A DNA stretch of 64,000 bases from DATGJX01 sp963830545 (GTDB lineage: Bacteria > Vulcanimicrobiota > Vulcanimicrobiia > Vulcanimicrobiales > Vulcanimicrobiaceae). Location of the stretch: NCBI GenBank assembly GCA_963830545.1, contig CAWHMK010000001.1, positions 1,364,001-1,428,000 of the forward strand, read 5' to 3'. The translations under genes and the position numbers were made by a program. Positions within the stretch are counted from its first letter, which is position 1, and each line of letters starts with the position of its first letter. The notes beneath the pieces were generated by a model that saw only the letters and a program-made list of their open reading frames with translations, searched no databases and was not told where the DNA came from. Below are positions 1 through 9,053 of this stretch, piece after piece.

Positions 1-2
1 TG

Positions 3-332
3 TTCGGCGCCGCGCCCGACGCGCTCGTTTTGGTCGTCGATCCGAAGCGGACGCACATCGACGCCTATGAAACGCCGACGCTGTCGTATTCTGCGCTCGT
101 CCGAACATACGAGGAGCTGTGCGCGACAGTCAAACCGGCGAAAATCGCGGGCATCGCGCTCAATACGCTGGGGCTTTCCGACGAACGAGCGCGAGAGGAG
201 ATCGAACGCGCGCACTCTGAGACGCATCTTCCGGCCGACGACGTCGTCCGTTTTGGAGCGGACGCGCTGTGGGCCGCGATCGAACCGCAACTCAAGAAGT
301 CCAAGCAGTTGTCCGCCGAGGTCACCGCATGA
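3..332 (+). CDS. DUF1611 family protein (DgcN-like), C-terminal part
   Basis: The reading frame is open from the left edge, so the 5' part lies outside the window. The visible ~109 residues match the C-terminal half of DUF1611 proteins: a beta strand ending in DALVLVVDP, then RTHID, AKIAGIALNT and a LPADDVVRFGAD segment. Some family members (DgcN) act as D-glutamate N-acetyltransferases in D-amino-acid breakdown, and others are unassigned. The stop overlaps the next gene's ATG by four bases (ATGA). That gene is a peptide-binding lipoprotein and the one after is a cysteine peptidase, which fits scavenging of cell-wall peptides. This role is inferred from context. Family assignment is fairly secure, exact reaction is not. 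Confidence 0.65.
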   Translation, partial: FGAAPDALVLVVDPKRTHIDAYETPTLSYSALVRTYEELCATVKPAKIAGIALNTLGLSDERAREEIERAHSETHLPADDVVRFGADALWAAIEPQLKKSKQLSAEVTA

Positions 333-1960
333 CATTCCAGCGTTTCATCGCCGTTGCGCTTGCCTGCGCGTTCGCGCTCACCGCGTGCTCGCGAACCGGG
401 ACCGCAGGCACGTCTGCCGGCGGAGGCAATCCGTGGACGGAGCACGGCGTGCTGCGCGTCGGAAACGTCGACGAACCAGACAGCCTCAATCCGATGTTTG
501 CGCATACGGATTCCACCGATCAAATCGCCGGGCTTATCTATGCTGGTTTGCTGCGCTACGACGACAACGGCAATTTCATTCCGGATCTCGCGACCGCGGT
601 GCCGACCTACCAGAACGGCGGTATCGGCAAAGACGGCAAGACCATCACGTTCCATCTTCGTCGGAACGTTCGCTGGTCCGACGGCGCGCCGCTGACGGTA
701 AAGGATTGGGTTTTCACCTTTCACGCCGTCATGAATCCGGCGAACAACACGAAGATGCGGTACGGATGGGACGAGATCGCGTCGGTGCAAACGCCCGACG
801 ACTACACGCTCATCGTGCACTTCAAGAAAGTCGACGGATCCATTCTCGGCCTCTTCGGCGGCGCGGGCGGGTCGGCATATCCGCCGCTCCCGGCGCATTT
901 GCTCGCAAACCTGCCGGATATCAACCGGGCCGCGTTCAACGCCCATCCGATTTCGAGCGGCCCCTACGTGCTGCAGCAATGGAACCACGGATCGTCGCTG
1001 GTCTTCACGCCGAACCGCTATTACTTCCGCGGCGTCCCGAAACTCCAGAAGATCATCTGGAAAGTCATTCCGAACGTCAATACGCTATTCGAACAATTGC
1101 AGACCCACGAGGTCGACGTATACGTCGGCGTGGACGAAAACCACATTCCCGAGCTTTCGAACGTTCGCGGCATCACGGTAACGAAAAAACTCATCGCGAA
1201 TTGGCGGCACTTGGGCATCAATACGAGCCGCCCGCAACTGCACGACCCGCGCGTTCGCCTGGCTTTGATCGAGGCGATCGACTGGAAGCGCATCAACGAC
1301 ACGGTCTACCACGGATACAACCAACTCGCGGTGAGCGATGTGTATCCGACGCTTTGGGCTGCGCCGCATATCACGCCGTATCCGTACGATCCGCAGGGCG
1401 CGAAAAAACTGCTCGCGCAAGCCGGCTGGAGCATGGGCCCCGACGGCGTGCTGCACGACGGCGCACTCGCCATGCACATTACGATTTCGACGAACACGGA
1501 AAAGCAAGAGAACCAGCAAGCCGAGGTGCAGATCCAAAGCCAGCTGCGTCCATACGGCATCGACGTGCAAATCCGGAATTATCCGACGAGCCTGCTGTTC
1601 GCGCAAGGCGGCCCGCTCTACCGCGGCAAGTACGATTTGGAATGGAGCATCGAGACGAACGGCCCCGACCCCGACAACCGCGGCTTGTGGAATAGTACGT
1701 TCATCCCGCCCAACGGCGCCAACACCGCATGGCTGAGCGATCCCATCGTGGACAAATATTCCAACCTCGCCGTCTCGACGTTCGATTTGAACAAACGCAA
1801 AGCGTATTACCAGCAAGAAGAAGATCGCATTCACGAGCTCGTCCCCGCGCAATTCTTCTATTGGGAAGACGAATACACGGCGGCGAACAGCGACCTGAAG
1901 AATTTCAAACCCGCCGCGTTCATCCAAGATACGTGGAACGCTTGGCAGTGGTCGATCTGA
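329..1960 (+). CDS. ABC-type dipeptide/oligopeptide substrate-binding lipoprotein (SBP family 5)
   Basis: A 543-residue solute-binding protein of the DppA/OppA family. The N-terminus is a lipoprotein signal: a hydrophobic stretch and a lipobox LTAC, placing the lipid-anchored Cys at residue 20. The mature part shows the family's landmarks: GVLRVGNVDEPDSLNP near the start, FHLRRNVRWSDGAPLT, HPISSGPYVL, and a C-terminal lobe with DPRVRLALIEAIDW. Length is normal for the family. The ATG at 329 is chosen because it overlaps the upstream stop and is followed directly by the signal peptide. No permease or ATPase genes are next to it, so the transporter partners must be elsewhere. The substrate is probably a peptide; its identity cannot be read from sequence. 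Confidence 0.9.
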   Translation: MTFQRFIAVALACAFALTACSRTGTAGTSAGGGNPWTEHGVLRVGNVDEPDSLNPMFAHTDSTDQIAGLIYAGLLRYDDNGNFIPDLATAVPTYQNGGIGKDGKTITFHLRRNVRWSDGAPLTVKDWVFTFHAVMNPANNTKMRYGWDEIASVQTPDDYTLIVHFKKVDGSILGLFGGAGGSAYPPLPAHLLANLPDINRAAFNAHPISSGPYVLQQWNHGSSLVFTPNRYYFRGVPKLQKIIWKVIPNVNTLFEQLQTHEVDVYVGVDENHIPELSNVRGITVTKKLIANWRHLGINTSRPQLHDPRVRLALIEAIDWKRINDTVYHGYNQLAVSDVYPTLWAAPHITPYPYDPQGAKKLLAQAGWSMGPDGVLHDGALAMHITISTNTEKQENQQAEVQIQSQLRPYGIDVQIRNYPTSLLFAQGGPLYRGKYDLEWSIETNGPDPDNRGLWNSTFIPPNGANTAWLSDPIVDKYSNLAVSTFDLNKRKAYYQQEEDRIHELVPAQFFYWEDEYTAANSDLKNFKPAAFIQDTWNAWQWSI

Positions 1961-2838
1961 CCTGCGTGCCCATGCTGGCGATCGGGACCGATGTCGAAGA
2001 TCTTGCGACGCTCGAGTTCGAGCCGGCGCGCGAAGGCGTTTTGAGTTGGAATACGTTCGCCGAATCCGGCCTGGTTGAGTTCCGGCTGCTGCGAGCGCAC
2101 GTCGGCGCAACGCCGTGGCTCGCACATGCGGAGTGGTCGCCGGAGGGACGAACTTCGTTCAGCCCGGAGAACGAGGACGTACGCGTCGAGGTCGACGTCA
2201 TTCGCAGCGCGCAGCCGTTCGACGGCATCCAAGTGCGCGCCCCCGGCGTCAAATTCAAGGCGATCGCGTTTGCGTGTCCGGCGCGCAATCACCCGTCGAT
2301 GCCCTATATGGGCGAAGCCCGCATCCTCGACGTTCCGGCGCGATCGCAATACGTCGTCGACGGCGAGCGAGGATGGTGCAGTCCGACCAGTCTTTCCATG
2401 CTCAACGCGTATCACGGAATCGATTACAGCGTCGAGTCGACCGCGCTGGCCGTCTTCGATCGCGCGTACAACGGAACCGGAAACTGGTCGTTCAACGTCG
2501 CATTCAGCGGCAGCCTGGGACTACGCGCGGCGCTGGTCTATTTGCGGAATCTCGACCACGCGCAGCGCCTAATAGAAGCGGGCATACCGATTGCCATTTC
2601 CTACAGTTGGAGCGGCGACGAACTTCCCGGTGCGCCGATCGAACATTCCGACGGCCACTTGGCCGTATTGTGCGGCTTCACCGCAAACGGCGACTGCGCG
2701 GTCAACGATCCGGCGGCGCCTCATCTTCGAGTCGTGTATCCGCGAGCCGCGCTCGAACGCGTGTGGCTGCGCAGCAACGGCGCGGCGTACGCCGTCGCTC
2801 CCGCCGGCCTGGATTTCTTCTCGATCGTCAACTCGTGA
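1948..2838 (+). CDS. Peptidase C39-like family protein
   Basis: About 296 residues. The C-terminal half carries a papain-like C39 arrangement: a catalytic Cys in GWCSPTSL, a His in HSDGHLAVL, and an Asp in VNDPA. The N-terminal ~120 residues look like a beta-rich domain of unknown role. No convincing signal peptide is visible, so it may be cytoplasmic or exported by another route. GTG 1948 is preferred, overlapping the end of the binding-protein gene; GTG 1966 and ATG 1972 are alternatives. Its position between a peptide-binding lipoprotein and trmL suggests cleavage of imported peptides or peptidoglycan fragments, which is inference. Family assignment rests on the Cys/His/Asp spacing. Confidence 0.7.
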   Translation: MVDLTCVPMLAIGTDVEDLATLEFEPAREGVLSWNTFAESGLVEFRLLRAHVGATPWLAHAEWSPEGRTSFSPENEDVRVEVDVIRSAQPFDGIQVRAPGVKFKAIAFACPARNHPSMPYMGEARILDVPARSQYVVDGERGWCSPTSLSMLNAYHGIDYSVESTALAVFDRAYNGTGNWSFNVAFSGSLGLRAALVYLRNLDHAQRLIEAGIPIAISYSWSGDELPGAPIEHSDGHLAVLCGFTANGDCAVNDPAAPHLRVVYPRAALERVWLRSNGAAYAVAPAGLDFFSIVNS

Positions 2839-3350
2839 CCGCGCAGCCGCAACATCGGCTAATCGACACCGTGCGCGATGACGTACCGCTCCACATCGCG
2901 CTGGTCGAGCCGGAGATTCCGCCGAACACGGGCAACGTCGCGCGCTTGTGTGCCGCGACGGGCTGCCAGTTGCACTTGGTCGAGCCGCTCGGTTTTCGCA
3001 TCGACGACCGCCGGCTCAAACGCGCCGGACTCGATTACTGGGAGCATTTGGGTGTTGCGGTGCACGCCTCGCTGGACGCATTTCTTTCCGCGACGGCGCA
3101 CCTCCAGCGCTGGTATTTTTCGACTCGCGCGGCGTGTCTTTACACCCAGGCGCCGTTTTCGGAAAATGACGTGCTGGTGTTCGGTAAGGAAACCAAAGGT
3201 CTTCCGCAGGCGCTTCTCGACCGCGAACCGTCCCACGCGCTGCGAATTCCGCAGCGCCCGAACAGCGTGCGCAGCATCAATCTTTCGACCGCGGTCGGCA
3301 TAGCGGCATACGCTGCGCTCGCGCGCCTGGACTTTCCGGGTCTGCGATGA
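2835..3350 (+). CDS. trmL: tRNA (cytidine(34)-2'-O)-methyltransferase TrmL
   Basis: A 171-residue SPOUT methyltransferase that 2'-O-methylates the wobble base of certain leucine tRNAs. Family motifs are clear: ALVEPEIPPNTGNVAR at the N-terminus, HLVEPLGF, DVLVFGKETKGLP, and the knot-forming IPQRPNSVRSINLSTAVGI near the C-terminus. Length is standard. The GTG at 2835 overlaps the previous stop (GTGA); an internal GTG at 2871 is also possible. The stop overlaps the next gene's ATG (ATGA), so the three genes are probably translationally coupled. Confidence 0.93.
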   Translation: MTAQPQHRLIDTVRDDVPLHIALVEPEIPPNTGNVARLCAATGCQLHLVEPLGFRIDDRRLKRAGLDYWEHLGVAVHASLDAFLSATAHLQRWYFSTRAACLYTQAPFSENDVLVFGKETKGLPQALLDREPSHALRIPQRPNSVRSINLSTAVGIAAYAALARLDFPGLR

Positions 3351-4069
3351 GCGCGAACGCGATCGCCGCAATCAACCGTGAAGTCGTGCGCTGCACGAAA
3401 TGCCGCGAACTTCGCGTGTACTGCGCGCAGGTTGCGGTGGAGAAGAAACGTGCCTACCGCGACTGGACGTACTGGGGAAAGCCGGTTCCGGCATTCGGCG
3501 ATCCGAATGCGCGCGTGATGCTCGTAGGTTTGGCGCCGGGAGCGCACGGCAGCAACCGGACGGGCCGCATGTTCACCGGCGATGCGTCGGGCGATTTTTT
3601 GTATCCCGCGCTGCATCGCGCCGGTTTTGCCTCGCAGTCATCGGCAATCTCACGCGACGACGGCATGACGCTTCGCGATTGCATCATCAGTGCGGCATTG
3701 CGCTGCGCACCGCCGCAAAACAAACCGACGCCGGGGGAGTTGCAGCGCTGTTTTCCCTATCTGCTGCGCGAATTGGAAGAGCTTTCGAACCTTCGAGTGA
3801 TCGTCGGTCTCGGCGCCATCGGCACGAAGGCGGCAATCGACGCGCTCAAGGCGCTCGGCTTCGCAATCGATCCGCTGCCCTGGAAATTCGGTCATCGCGT
3901 CGAAATCTCGGCGCGTAAGAAGGGACGTTCCATCACCGTCATCGCCTCGTTCCACCCAAGCCGCCAGAACACGAACACCGGCAAACTCACAGCCGTGATG
4001 TTCGATGCGATCTTCGAAAGAGCGAATGCCTTATTGAAAGAGGCCGGTACGGCGTTCGACCGTCAGTGA
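3347..4069 (+). CDS. Uracil-DNA glycosylase, family 5 (UdgB-like)
   Basis: A 240-residue iron-sulfur uracil-DNA glycosylase that removes uracil and other deaminated bases from DNA. The N-terminal CTKC pair (C16/C19), with later cysteines in RDC and RCF, fits the [4Fe-4S] cluster of family 4/5 enzymes. The active-site motif reads GLAPGAHGSNRTGRMFTGD, where Ala in GLAPGAHG rather than GLAPGE is the family-5 hallmark, and the second motif is SFHPSRQNTNTGKLT. Length is slightly above family 4, as expected. The last 7 bp overlap the end of the convergent minus-strand gene. Confidence 0.88.
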   Translation: MSANAIAAINREVVRCTKCRELRVYCAQVAVEKKRAYRDWTYWGKPVPAFGDPNARVMLVGLAPGAHGSNRTGRMFTGDASGDFLYPALHRAGFASQSSAISRDDGMTLRDCIISAALRCAPPQNKPTPGELQRCFPYLLRELEELSNLRVIVGLGAIGTKAAIDALKALGFAIDPLPWKFGHRVEISARKKGRSITVIASFHPSRQNTNTGKLTAVMFDAIFERANALLKEAGTAFDRQ

Positions 4070-4434
4070 AAATGCGTGACGCGGCCGCACGAGTCGACCG
4101 CTTTGCCGGGCAGCATCATGCCCCCATGCCCCGGTTTGAAGCTTATGATCTGCAGCGGCGGCGCATTTACCGCCTCGGGTCCGTACCGCGCTTGAGCGGC
4201 CTTGAGCGCGTCGTGATCTTTCTCGGTGTTGTGCGAACTGCGCTCGAGCAGATATTGCTGCACGGCGCCGTTCTTCGCAAACAAGACGCGGTAGACGACG
4301 CCTTCGCTGGCATACGTCGTCATGCCGCACGAGGCGGGCTGCGCCGCGGCCCCACGCTCGTGAGCGAACAAGAGAAATGCCGCGGCTGCGAAAAGCGCGC
4401 ATGCAGCGGCCGCGATCACACGAAATCGATGCAT
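4063..4434 (-). CDS. Small exported protein of unknown function
   Basis: A 123-residue protein with an N-terminal hydrophobic stretch of about 20 residues (AAAACALFAAAAFLLFA), either a signal peptide or a membrane anchor. The remainder is polar with two cysteines (in ASCGMTTYAS and VDSCGRVT) that could form a disulfide outside the cytoplasm. I do not recognise a family. It lies downstream of aspS on the same strand after a 52-bp gap in which I see no terminator, and converges on the uracil-DNA glycosylase gene with a 7-bp tail overlap. Reading-frame conservation across a full signal-bearing ORF makes it likely real. Confidence 0.6.
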   Translation of the reverse strand: MHRFRVIAAAACALFAAAAFLLFAHERGAAAQPASCGMTTYASEGVVYRVLFAKNGAVQQYLLERSSHNTEKDHDALKAAQARYGPEAVNAPPLQIISFKPGHGGMMLPGKAVDSCGRVTHFH

Positions 4435-4486
4435 CTGTTCGTACTATCGGCGCTTGGACACTCGCTCGCGCGCAGGATCGGAATCT

Positions 4487-6238
4487 TTACGCAGAAGCAA
4501 TTTTCAACCCCAAATCGCGCATCAGCCGATCCGGCACGGCCGAGGGCGCGTCCATCATCACATCGCGCGCAAGCTGATTCTTCGGAAACGCAATGACGTC
4601 GCGAATGTTGGTTTCGCCGACGGCGAGCATGACGATGCGATCGATCCCGAGCGCCATACCGCCGTGCGGCGGCGCACCGTAGTCCAGGGCACGGACGAAG
4701 AAGCCGAAGCGGTCCTGGATCTCCTCCTCGCTCAGGCCCAGCATGGTAAAAATGCGCCGCTGAAATTCCGGCTTGTGAATACGTATCGACCCGCTTCCCA
4801 GTTCGTATCCGTTGAGTACCATGTCGTAATGCTGCGCGCGCATTTCGAGGGGCTTGCTCTCGACGAGATCCCATTGTCCCGGCGCGGGAGCCGTAAAGGG
4901 ATGATGCGCCGGAGCGGGCTCGCCCGTTTCTTCGTCGATTTCGAAAAGCGGAAAATCGGTGACCCATGCGAACGCGAACGCGGACGGATCGCGCAGGCTG
5001 CAGCGCTCCCCGACTTCCAGACGCATCTTTCCGGCAACCGTACGCGCGGCGTCGCGCGTGTCCGCGAACAGCAGAATGGCATCACCGTTTTCGGCTTGCG
5101 CGCGTTCGCGCAGTTTCGCTATCGCCGCGTCGTCGATGAACTTGGCCGCGGAACTCTTCGCGCCGTCAGCTCCCAGCGCGACCCACACCATACCCTTCGC
5201 CCCCTGCTGCTTCGCCAGCTCCGTGAGCGCGTCGAAATCGCGCCGCGACAATGAAGCACCGCCGGGATAGCGGAGCGCGACGACGGCGCCGTTCGACTCG
5301 ATCGCCGACTTGAATACGACGAATTCCGTTCCGGCGAAAACGTCGTTGACGTCGTGCAGTTCGAGACCGAACCGGAGATCGGGCTTGTCGCTGCCGTACC
5401 GCCGCATCACCTCGGCGTGGGAATAGCGCGCAAACTCGGGAAGATCGACGCCGAGCACGCGCTTCCAGGTGAAGCGCATGCACGATTCCATCAGTTCGAG
5501 CACCTCGTCCTGCGTCGCAAACGACATTTCTACGTCGACCTGCGTAAACTCCGGCTGGCGGTCGGCGCGCAAATCTTCGTCCCGCATGCATCGTGCAATC
5601 TGCATGTATCGCCCGAAGCCCGAGATCATGAGGATTTGTTTGAGCAGCTGCGGCGATTGCGGCAGCGCGTAGAACGAGCCGTGCTGCAGCCGGCTGGGAA
5701 CCAGGTAATCGCGTGCGCCTTCGGGCGTAGACTTTATGAGCATAGGCGTTTCGATCTCCAGGAAGCCGCGCTCGTCGAAATAATCGCGCATCGCTTTGAC
5801 GATTTTGTGACGCAGGATGATATTGCGCTGAAGGCGGGGGCGCCGCAGATCGAGATAGCGGTATTCCAGGCGCAGGTTCTCGTCGACGTCGTCGTCGCTG
5901 TTGATCGGAAACGGCGGGACGAGCGAACGATTGAGGGTTTCTAGTTCGTCGACCCCGACTTCCACGGCACCCGTGTCGAGCTTGAGATTTTCCGTGCCTG
6001 CCGGGCGGCGGCGCACGATGCCGCGAACGCGAACGACGTCCTCGTGCCGAAGATGTTCGGCCTCTTTGAACGAGGGCTGGCCGGGATCGAATACGACCTG
6101 CGTGACGCCGTCGCGATCGCGCACATCCACGAAGATGAGGCCGCCGTGATCGCGCCGGCGATTCACCCAGCCGTACAGTTCCACCGCCGTGCCGACGTCA
6201 TCGGCGCGCAGCGCGCCGCAGGATCGTTTGAGTGCCAA
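4487..6238 (-). CDS. aspS: Aspartyl-tRNA synthetase
   Basis: A 583-residue class II synthetase charging tRNA-Asp (possibly also tRNA-Asn if the organism uses the indirect route). The N-terminal OB-fold anticodon domain (VELYGWVNRRRDHGG) is followed by motif 1, motif 2 with RYLDLRR and FTQVDVEMSF, the bacterial GAD insertion, and motif 3 GGMALGIDRIVML. Length fits the bacterial type. The start appears to be TTG at 6238, immediately after the preceding glycosyltransferase stop, with no strong Shine-Dalgarno. It closes a long co-directional run that begins with hisS. Confidence 0.97.
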   Translation of the reverse strand: MALKRSCGALRADDVGTAVELYGWVNRRRDHGGLIFVDVRDRDGVTQVVFDPGQPSFKEAEHLRHEDVVRVRGIVRRRPAGTENLKLDTGAVEVGVDELETLNRSLVPPFPINSDDDVDENLRLEYRYLDLRRPRLQRNIILRHKIVKAMRDYFDERGFLEIETPMLIKSTPEGARDYLVPSRLQHGSFYALPQSPQLLKQILMISGFGRYMQIARCMRDEDLRADRQPEFTQVDVEMSFATQDEVLELMESCMRFTWKRVLGVDLPEFARYSHAEVMRRYGSDKPDLRFGLELHDVNDVFAGTEFVVFKSAIESNGAVVALRYPGGASLSRRDFDALTELAKQQGAKGMVWVALGADGAKSSAAKFIDDAAIAKLRERAQAENGDAILLFADTRDAARTVAGKMRLEVGERCSLRDPSAFAFAWVTDFPLFEIDEETGEPAPAHHPFTAPAPGQWDLVESKPLEMRAQHYDMVLNGYELGSGSIRIHKPEFQRRIFTMLGLSEEEIQDRFGFFVRALDYGAPPHGGMALGIDRIVMLAVGETNIRDVIAFPKNQLARDVMMDAPSAVPDRLMRDLGLKIASA

Positions 6239-6239
6239 G

Positions 6240-7142
6240 TTAGAGCCGTTCCTTCTCTGCGAGTGCGGTCTTGATTCCGGAGACGTAATAATACTGTTGA
6301 ATCAGGTCGCGCGCAAACTTCGAGTCTTTCGTGCGGCGGTCGAAATAGCCCAGCACCCACGGCAGTTTCGTCAGCGCGCTGTGCAGCCCAAGCGAAAGCG
6401 GCGTCATGCCGAGATTCGCCATCACCGCGAAATCGGGGTGCTTGCGGTAGAAGCGCACGGTCGAGCGACCTGCGAGCTTCATCTTGCCCACCTGATCCTC
6501 GTGCGGGACGTCCTGGCAGTGATAGTTCACGGCGTCCGGTTCGTATAAAATGCGCAGACCGGCCTTTTGCAGCCGGTAACCCAATTCCAAATCCTCGTGG
6601 CCGTAACCGGTGAAGCTCTCGTCGAAACAACCGGCGCGCAACAGGTCGTCGCGACGCACCGACGCATTGCCCGTCAGAAAATACAGCCAGCTCAACCGTT
6701 TGCGCGAAGGTGGATGCAGCGATCCGCGCTCCTGCGGACGACCGCGTTTATATTCGTAGTCCGCGATCGACGCTACTTGCACTTCCCAACCGACGACCGC
6801 GATTGCGCGTTCGCTCCTGTGATGCTCCAGATGCGCCTCGAGCAAGCCCGGGTCGGCGATGATGTCGGAATCGTTGAACAGCACGACCTCGCCCTGGGCC
6901 TGCTTTATACCGGCATTGCGCGCCATTGCACGCCCCGTATACGGCCCGGGCAGATGGCGGACGTTCGGGTACTCGTCGTGGACTTGGGCGAGATACTCCG
7001 CGGTGCCGTCGGTCGAATTGGAATCGCAGATCAGCAGTTCGAACGCGCCGGGAGGCGTGCGTTGATTCAGCAGCGAGGGAATGACCGCGCGCAGCGTGTC
7101 AATCCGGTTGTATGTCGGGATGACGACGGAAAGTTCAAGCAT
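6240..7142 (-). CDS. Glycosyltransferase family 2
   Basis: A 300-residue GT-A fold enzyme. It opens with LSVVIPTYNRIDTLRAV, has the nucleotide-sugar DSN(S)TDG loop, a DSD metal motif in LFNDSDIIAD, and an acceptor-side FTGYGHEDLELGYRL motif typical of GT2 enzymes of LPS or capsule loci. There is no transmembrane segment until possibly a short hydrophobic C-terminal patch. The gene overlaps the end of the upstream GT9 gene by 8 bp, which implies co-translation. It is one of three GT2 genes in this cluster. The sugar and acceptor cannot be deduced. Confidence 0.88.
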   Translation of the reverse strand: MLELSVVIPTYNRIDTLRAVIPSLLNQRTPPGAFELLICDSNSTDGTAEYLAQVHDEYPNVRHLPGPYTGRAMARNAGIKQAQGEVVLFNDSDIIADPGLLEAHLEHHRSERAIAVVGWEVQVASIADYEYKRGRPQERGSLHPPSRKRLSWLYFLTGNASVRRDDLLRAGCFDESFTGYGHEDLELGYRLQKAGLRILYEPDAVNYHCQDVPHEDQVGKMKLAGRSTVRFYRKHPDFAVMANLGMTPLSLGLHSALTKLPWVLGYFDRRTKDSKFARDLIQQYYYVSGIKTALAEKERL

Positions 7143-8124
7143 GATCGATGAGTTGGGCGACGGCGCCGACGATCTCGCCGCGCAATCGTTCGAGCGATTC
7201 CGGCGATTCGTCGGCCGGCTTGCGAACTTGCACGTGAGGAACGCCGTAAGGCGCCCACTCCTGCGAATTCAGCCGGAAATACCGATGTTCGAAAGCGACG
7301 ACGGTTGGCCTGCGAACCGCGCTTGCGACATGCGTCGCAGCCGTGTCGACGGTGACGATGACGCAAGCGCGCTCGAGAACCGCGGCCCATCGGTAAAACG
7401 GCAGGCCGCCCAGCAGTACGTCGGCCAGACGCGATTCGGCAATAATCTTCACGTGCCGTTCGCACTCCGGCGCGTACGTTGCCACGATCGGCACGCCGAA
7501 GCGCCGAAGCTGCTTCATCAACTGCAGCGTGGATTCCAGCGTGCTCCCGTCGTGAAACCAGCGGAGCCCGAGGTGAAAAACCAGCGGCCGATCGGGCAGG
7601 TACGCGCTTGCGGCGCGATCTTCGTCGGTGATCGGCAGAACGAGGTGCTCGACTCGCTGCCTCGCTCCGGCGAGCGCCACCAAATCCAGCAGTTGATTGA
7701 CCTCGTGGCGCACGTGGCGATGAGGATTGCGATCCGAGAGATCGGGATCGGCTTCGGAGATCATCAGCCGGTTGACGTATAAGCGCGCCGTCAAGCGCGC
7801 TGCGTATCGCCGTACATACGTATAGCCGACACGCACGCGAGCCCGGCTTGCGCCGGCGATCGCAAGGTCGATTTCGCGCGGCGCCAACGCGATCGCGATT
7901 TCGGTACGCCCGCGGAAGCGCACGCCGAACGCACGCGGCTTCATCTCCGGCGCAAAATCCACGAGTTCGTCGATGTCGGGGCTGCGCTCCATCACTACGC
8001 GATTGTACGGACTGCAAACCATCGTAATGTGCGCTTCGGGAAACGAGGCGCGGACCGTGGAAATGGCCGGAGTCGAAAGAATCAAATCACCGATGCGATC
8101 GGTGCGCACCATCAGAATTCGCAT
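7135..8124 (-). CDS. Glycosyltransferase family 9 (heptosyltransferase-like)
   Basis: About 329 residues with the GT9 N-terminus ILMVRTDRIGDLILSTPAI and a C-terminal donor-binding half containing VTVDTAATHVASAVRRPTV. GT9 enzymes add heptose from ADP-heptose to the LPS core, which agrees with gmhA, hldA and hldC in the same transcription unit. The ATG at 8124 overlaps the preceding stop (TGATG). Acting on the inner leaflet at the cytoplasmic face is expected from the family. Which heptose it adds is unknown. Confidence 0.88.
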   Translation of the reverse strand: MRILMVRTDRIGDLILSTPAISTVRASFPEAHITMVCSPYNRVVMERSPDIDELVDFAPEMKPRAFGVRFRGRTEIAIALAPREIDLAIAGASRARVRVGYTYVRRYAARLTARLYVNRLMISEADPDLSDRNPHRHVRHEVNQLLDLVALAGARQRVEHLVLPITDEDRAASAYLPDRPLVFHLGLRWFHDGSTLESTLQLMKQLRRFGVPIVATYAPECERHVKIIAESRLADVLLGGLPFYRWAAVLERACVIVTVDTAATHVASAVRRPTVVAFEHRYFRLNSQEWAPYGVPHVQVRKPADESPESLERLRGEIVGAVAQLIDHA

Positions 8125-9035
8125 CACCCGCTCGTCGTCCGCGCGCGCTCCAATTCCTCGAAGTACGCTTCGTTCGCAAGCGCGCGCGCCGCGCGGGCTT
8201 CGCGCGCGGTCAACGGGCGGTCGCTGCCCAAATCACCCAGCGCCGATCGGTATCGCCTCGCCATGTCGATGCCGCGCATCCATTTGTGGAGGAGACGTTG
8301 CACGGGAGTGTCGCCCGTAGCGAGCACTGTTCGCCAGTGGGGATGCAGACGCTCGAGCTGAATCGCGGTGCGCGCCTGCGCTTTTGCCTGACGGATCATC
8401 CGCTCGACGCCGTTCGCTTTCGGCTGCGGTTTGTAATGGTACGCCAGGGCGCGCTTGTTGAACACGGCCTTCACGCCGGCGAAGCGAAGCCGCAGCCCGA
8501 CGTCGATGTCTTCCCAACCGTACTCGGCAAAGCTTTCGTTGAATCCGCCGATTGCACGGATGGTTTTGAGCGGCACCGAAACGTTGGTCGTCCAAAAATA
8601 ATTGCCGCTGTAGTTCGTGACGTTCCAGATCGGCGCAGGCAGATCGTCGAAGTTCTCGACGTTGATCGCGCCGCCGCGCACGATGGCGAGCGGGTGCTCG
8701 CGATGCGACCGCAAATGCTCCTCCACGAAATTCGGCAGCGGAAGCACGTCGTCGTCGATGAACACGATGCGCTCGCCGCGCGCGCGCGCGATACCGGCGT
8801 TGCGGCCCTTGGCCAATCCCGAATTCTGCTGTTCCACGACCGTAAACGCACATCGAGCGCGCCCGCGTGCTCGCTCGATCACGGATTGCGTCTCGTCCGT
8901 CGAGCCGTCGTTCACCAGCACGACTTCGTATGTGCCGTCGGCCACCGTCTGCTCGAAGCAGGCGTCGAGAACGCGCTCGAGCAGTGCCGCGCGATTGTAG
9001 GTGCAGAGCTGAATCGTGGCTTGCAAACTGCCCAT
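8124..9035 (-). CDS. Glycosyltransferase family 2
   Basis: A 303-residue GT2 enzyme: ATIQLCTYNRAALLERVL at the N-terminus, VNDGSTDET, the metal motif FIDDDVLPLP, and an acceptor motif FAEYGWEDIDVGLRLR. Its C-terminal ~70 residues are helical and basic (many R/K), perhaps for membrane contact. It sits between an MscS channel gene and a GT9 gene, and its stop overlaps the GT9 start. It resembles the GT2 at 11079-11969 in the WEDxxxGxRLR motif, so the two may be ancient duplicates. Specific sugar unknown. Confidence 0.88.
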   Translation of the reverse strand: MGSLQATIQLCTYNRAALLERVLDACFEQTVADGTYEVVLVNDGSTDETQSVIERARGRARCAFTVVEQQNSGLAKGRNAGIARARGERIVFIDDDVLPLPNFVEEHLRSHREHPLAIVRGGAINVENFDDLPAPIWNVTNYSGNYFWTTNVSVPLKTIRAIGGFNESFAEYGWEDIDVGLRLRFAGVKAVFNKRALAYHYKPQPKANGVERMIRQAKAQARTAIQLERLHPHWRTVLATGDTPVQRLLHKWMRGIDMARRYRSALGDLGSDRPLTAREARAARALANEAYFEELERARTTSG

Positions 9036-9053
9036 CCGCAGGCGCGGATTCGA

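Noticed and set aside
65..1695. Long ORFs on both strands at the left edge
   Set aside because: They are shadows of the DUF1611 and peptide-binding genes; no recognisable domain.
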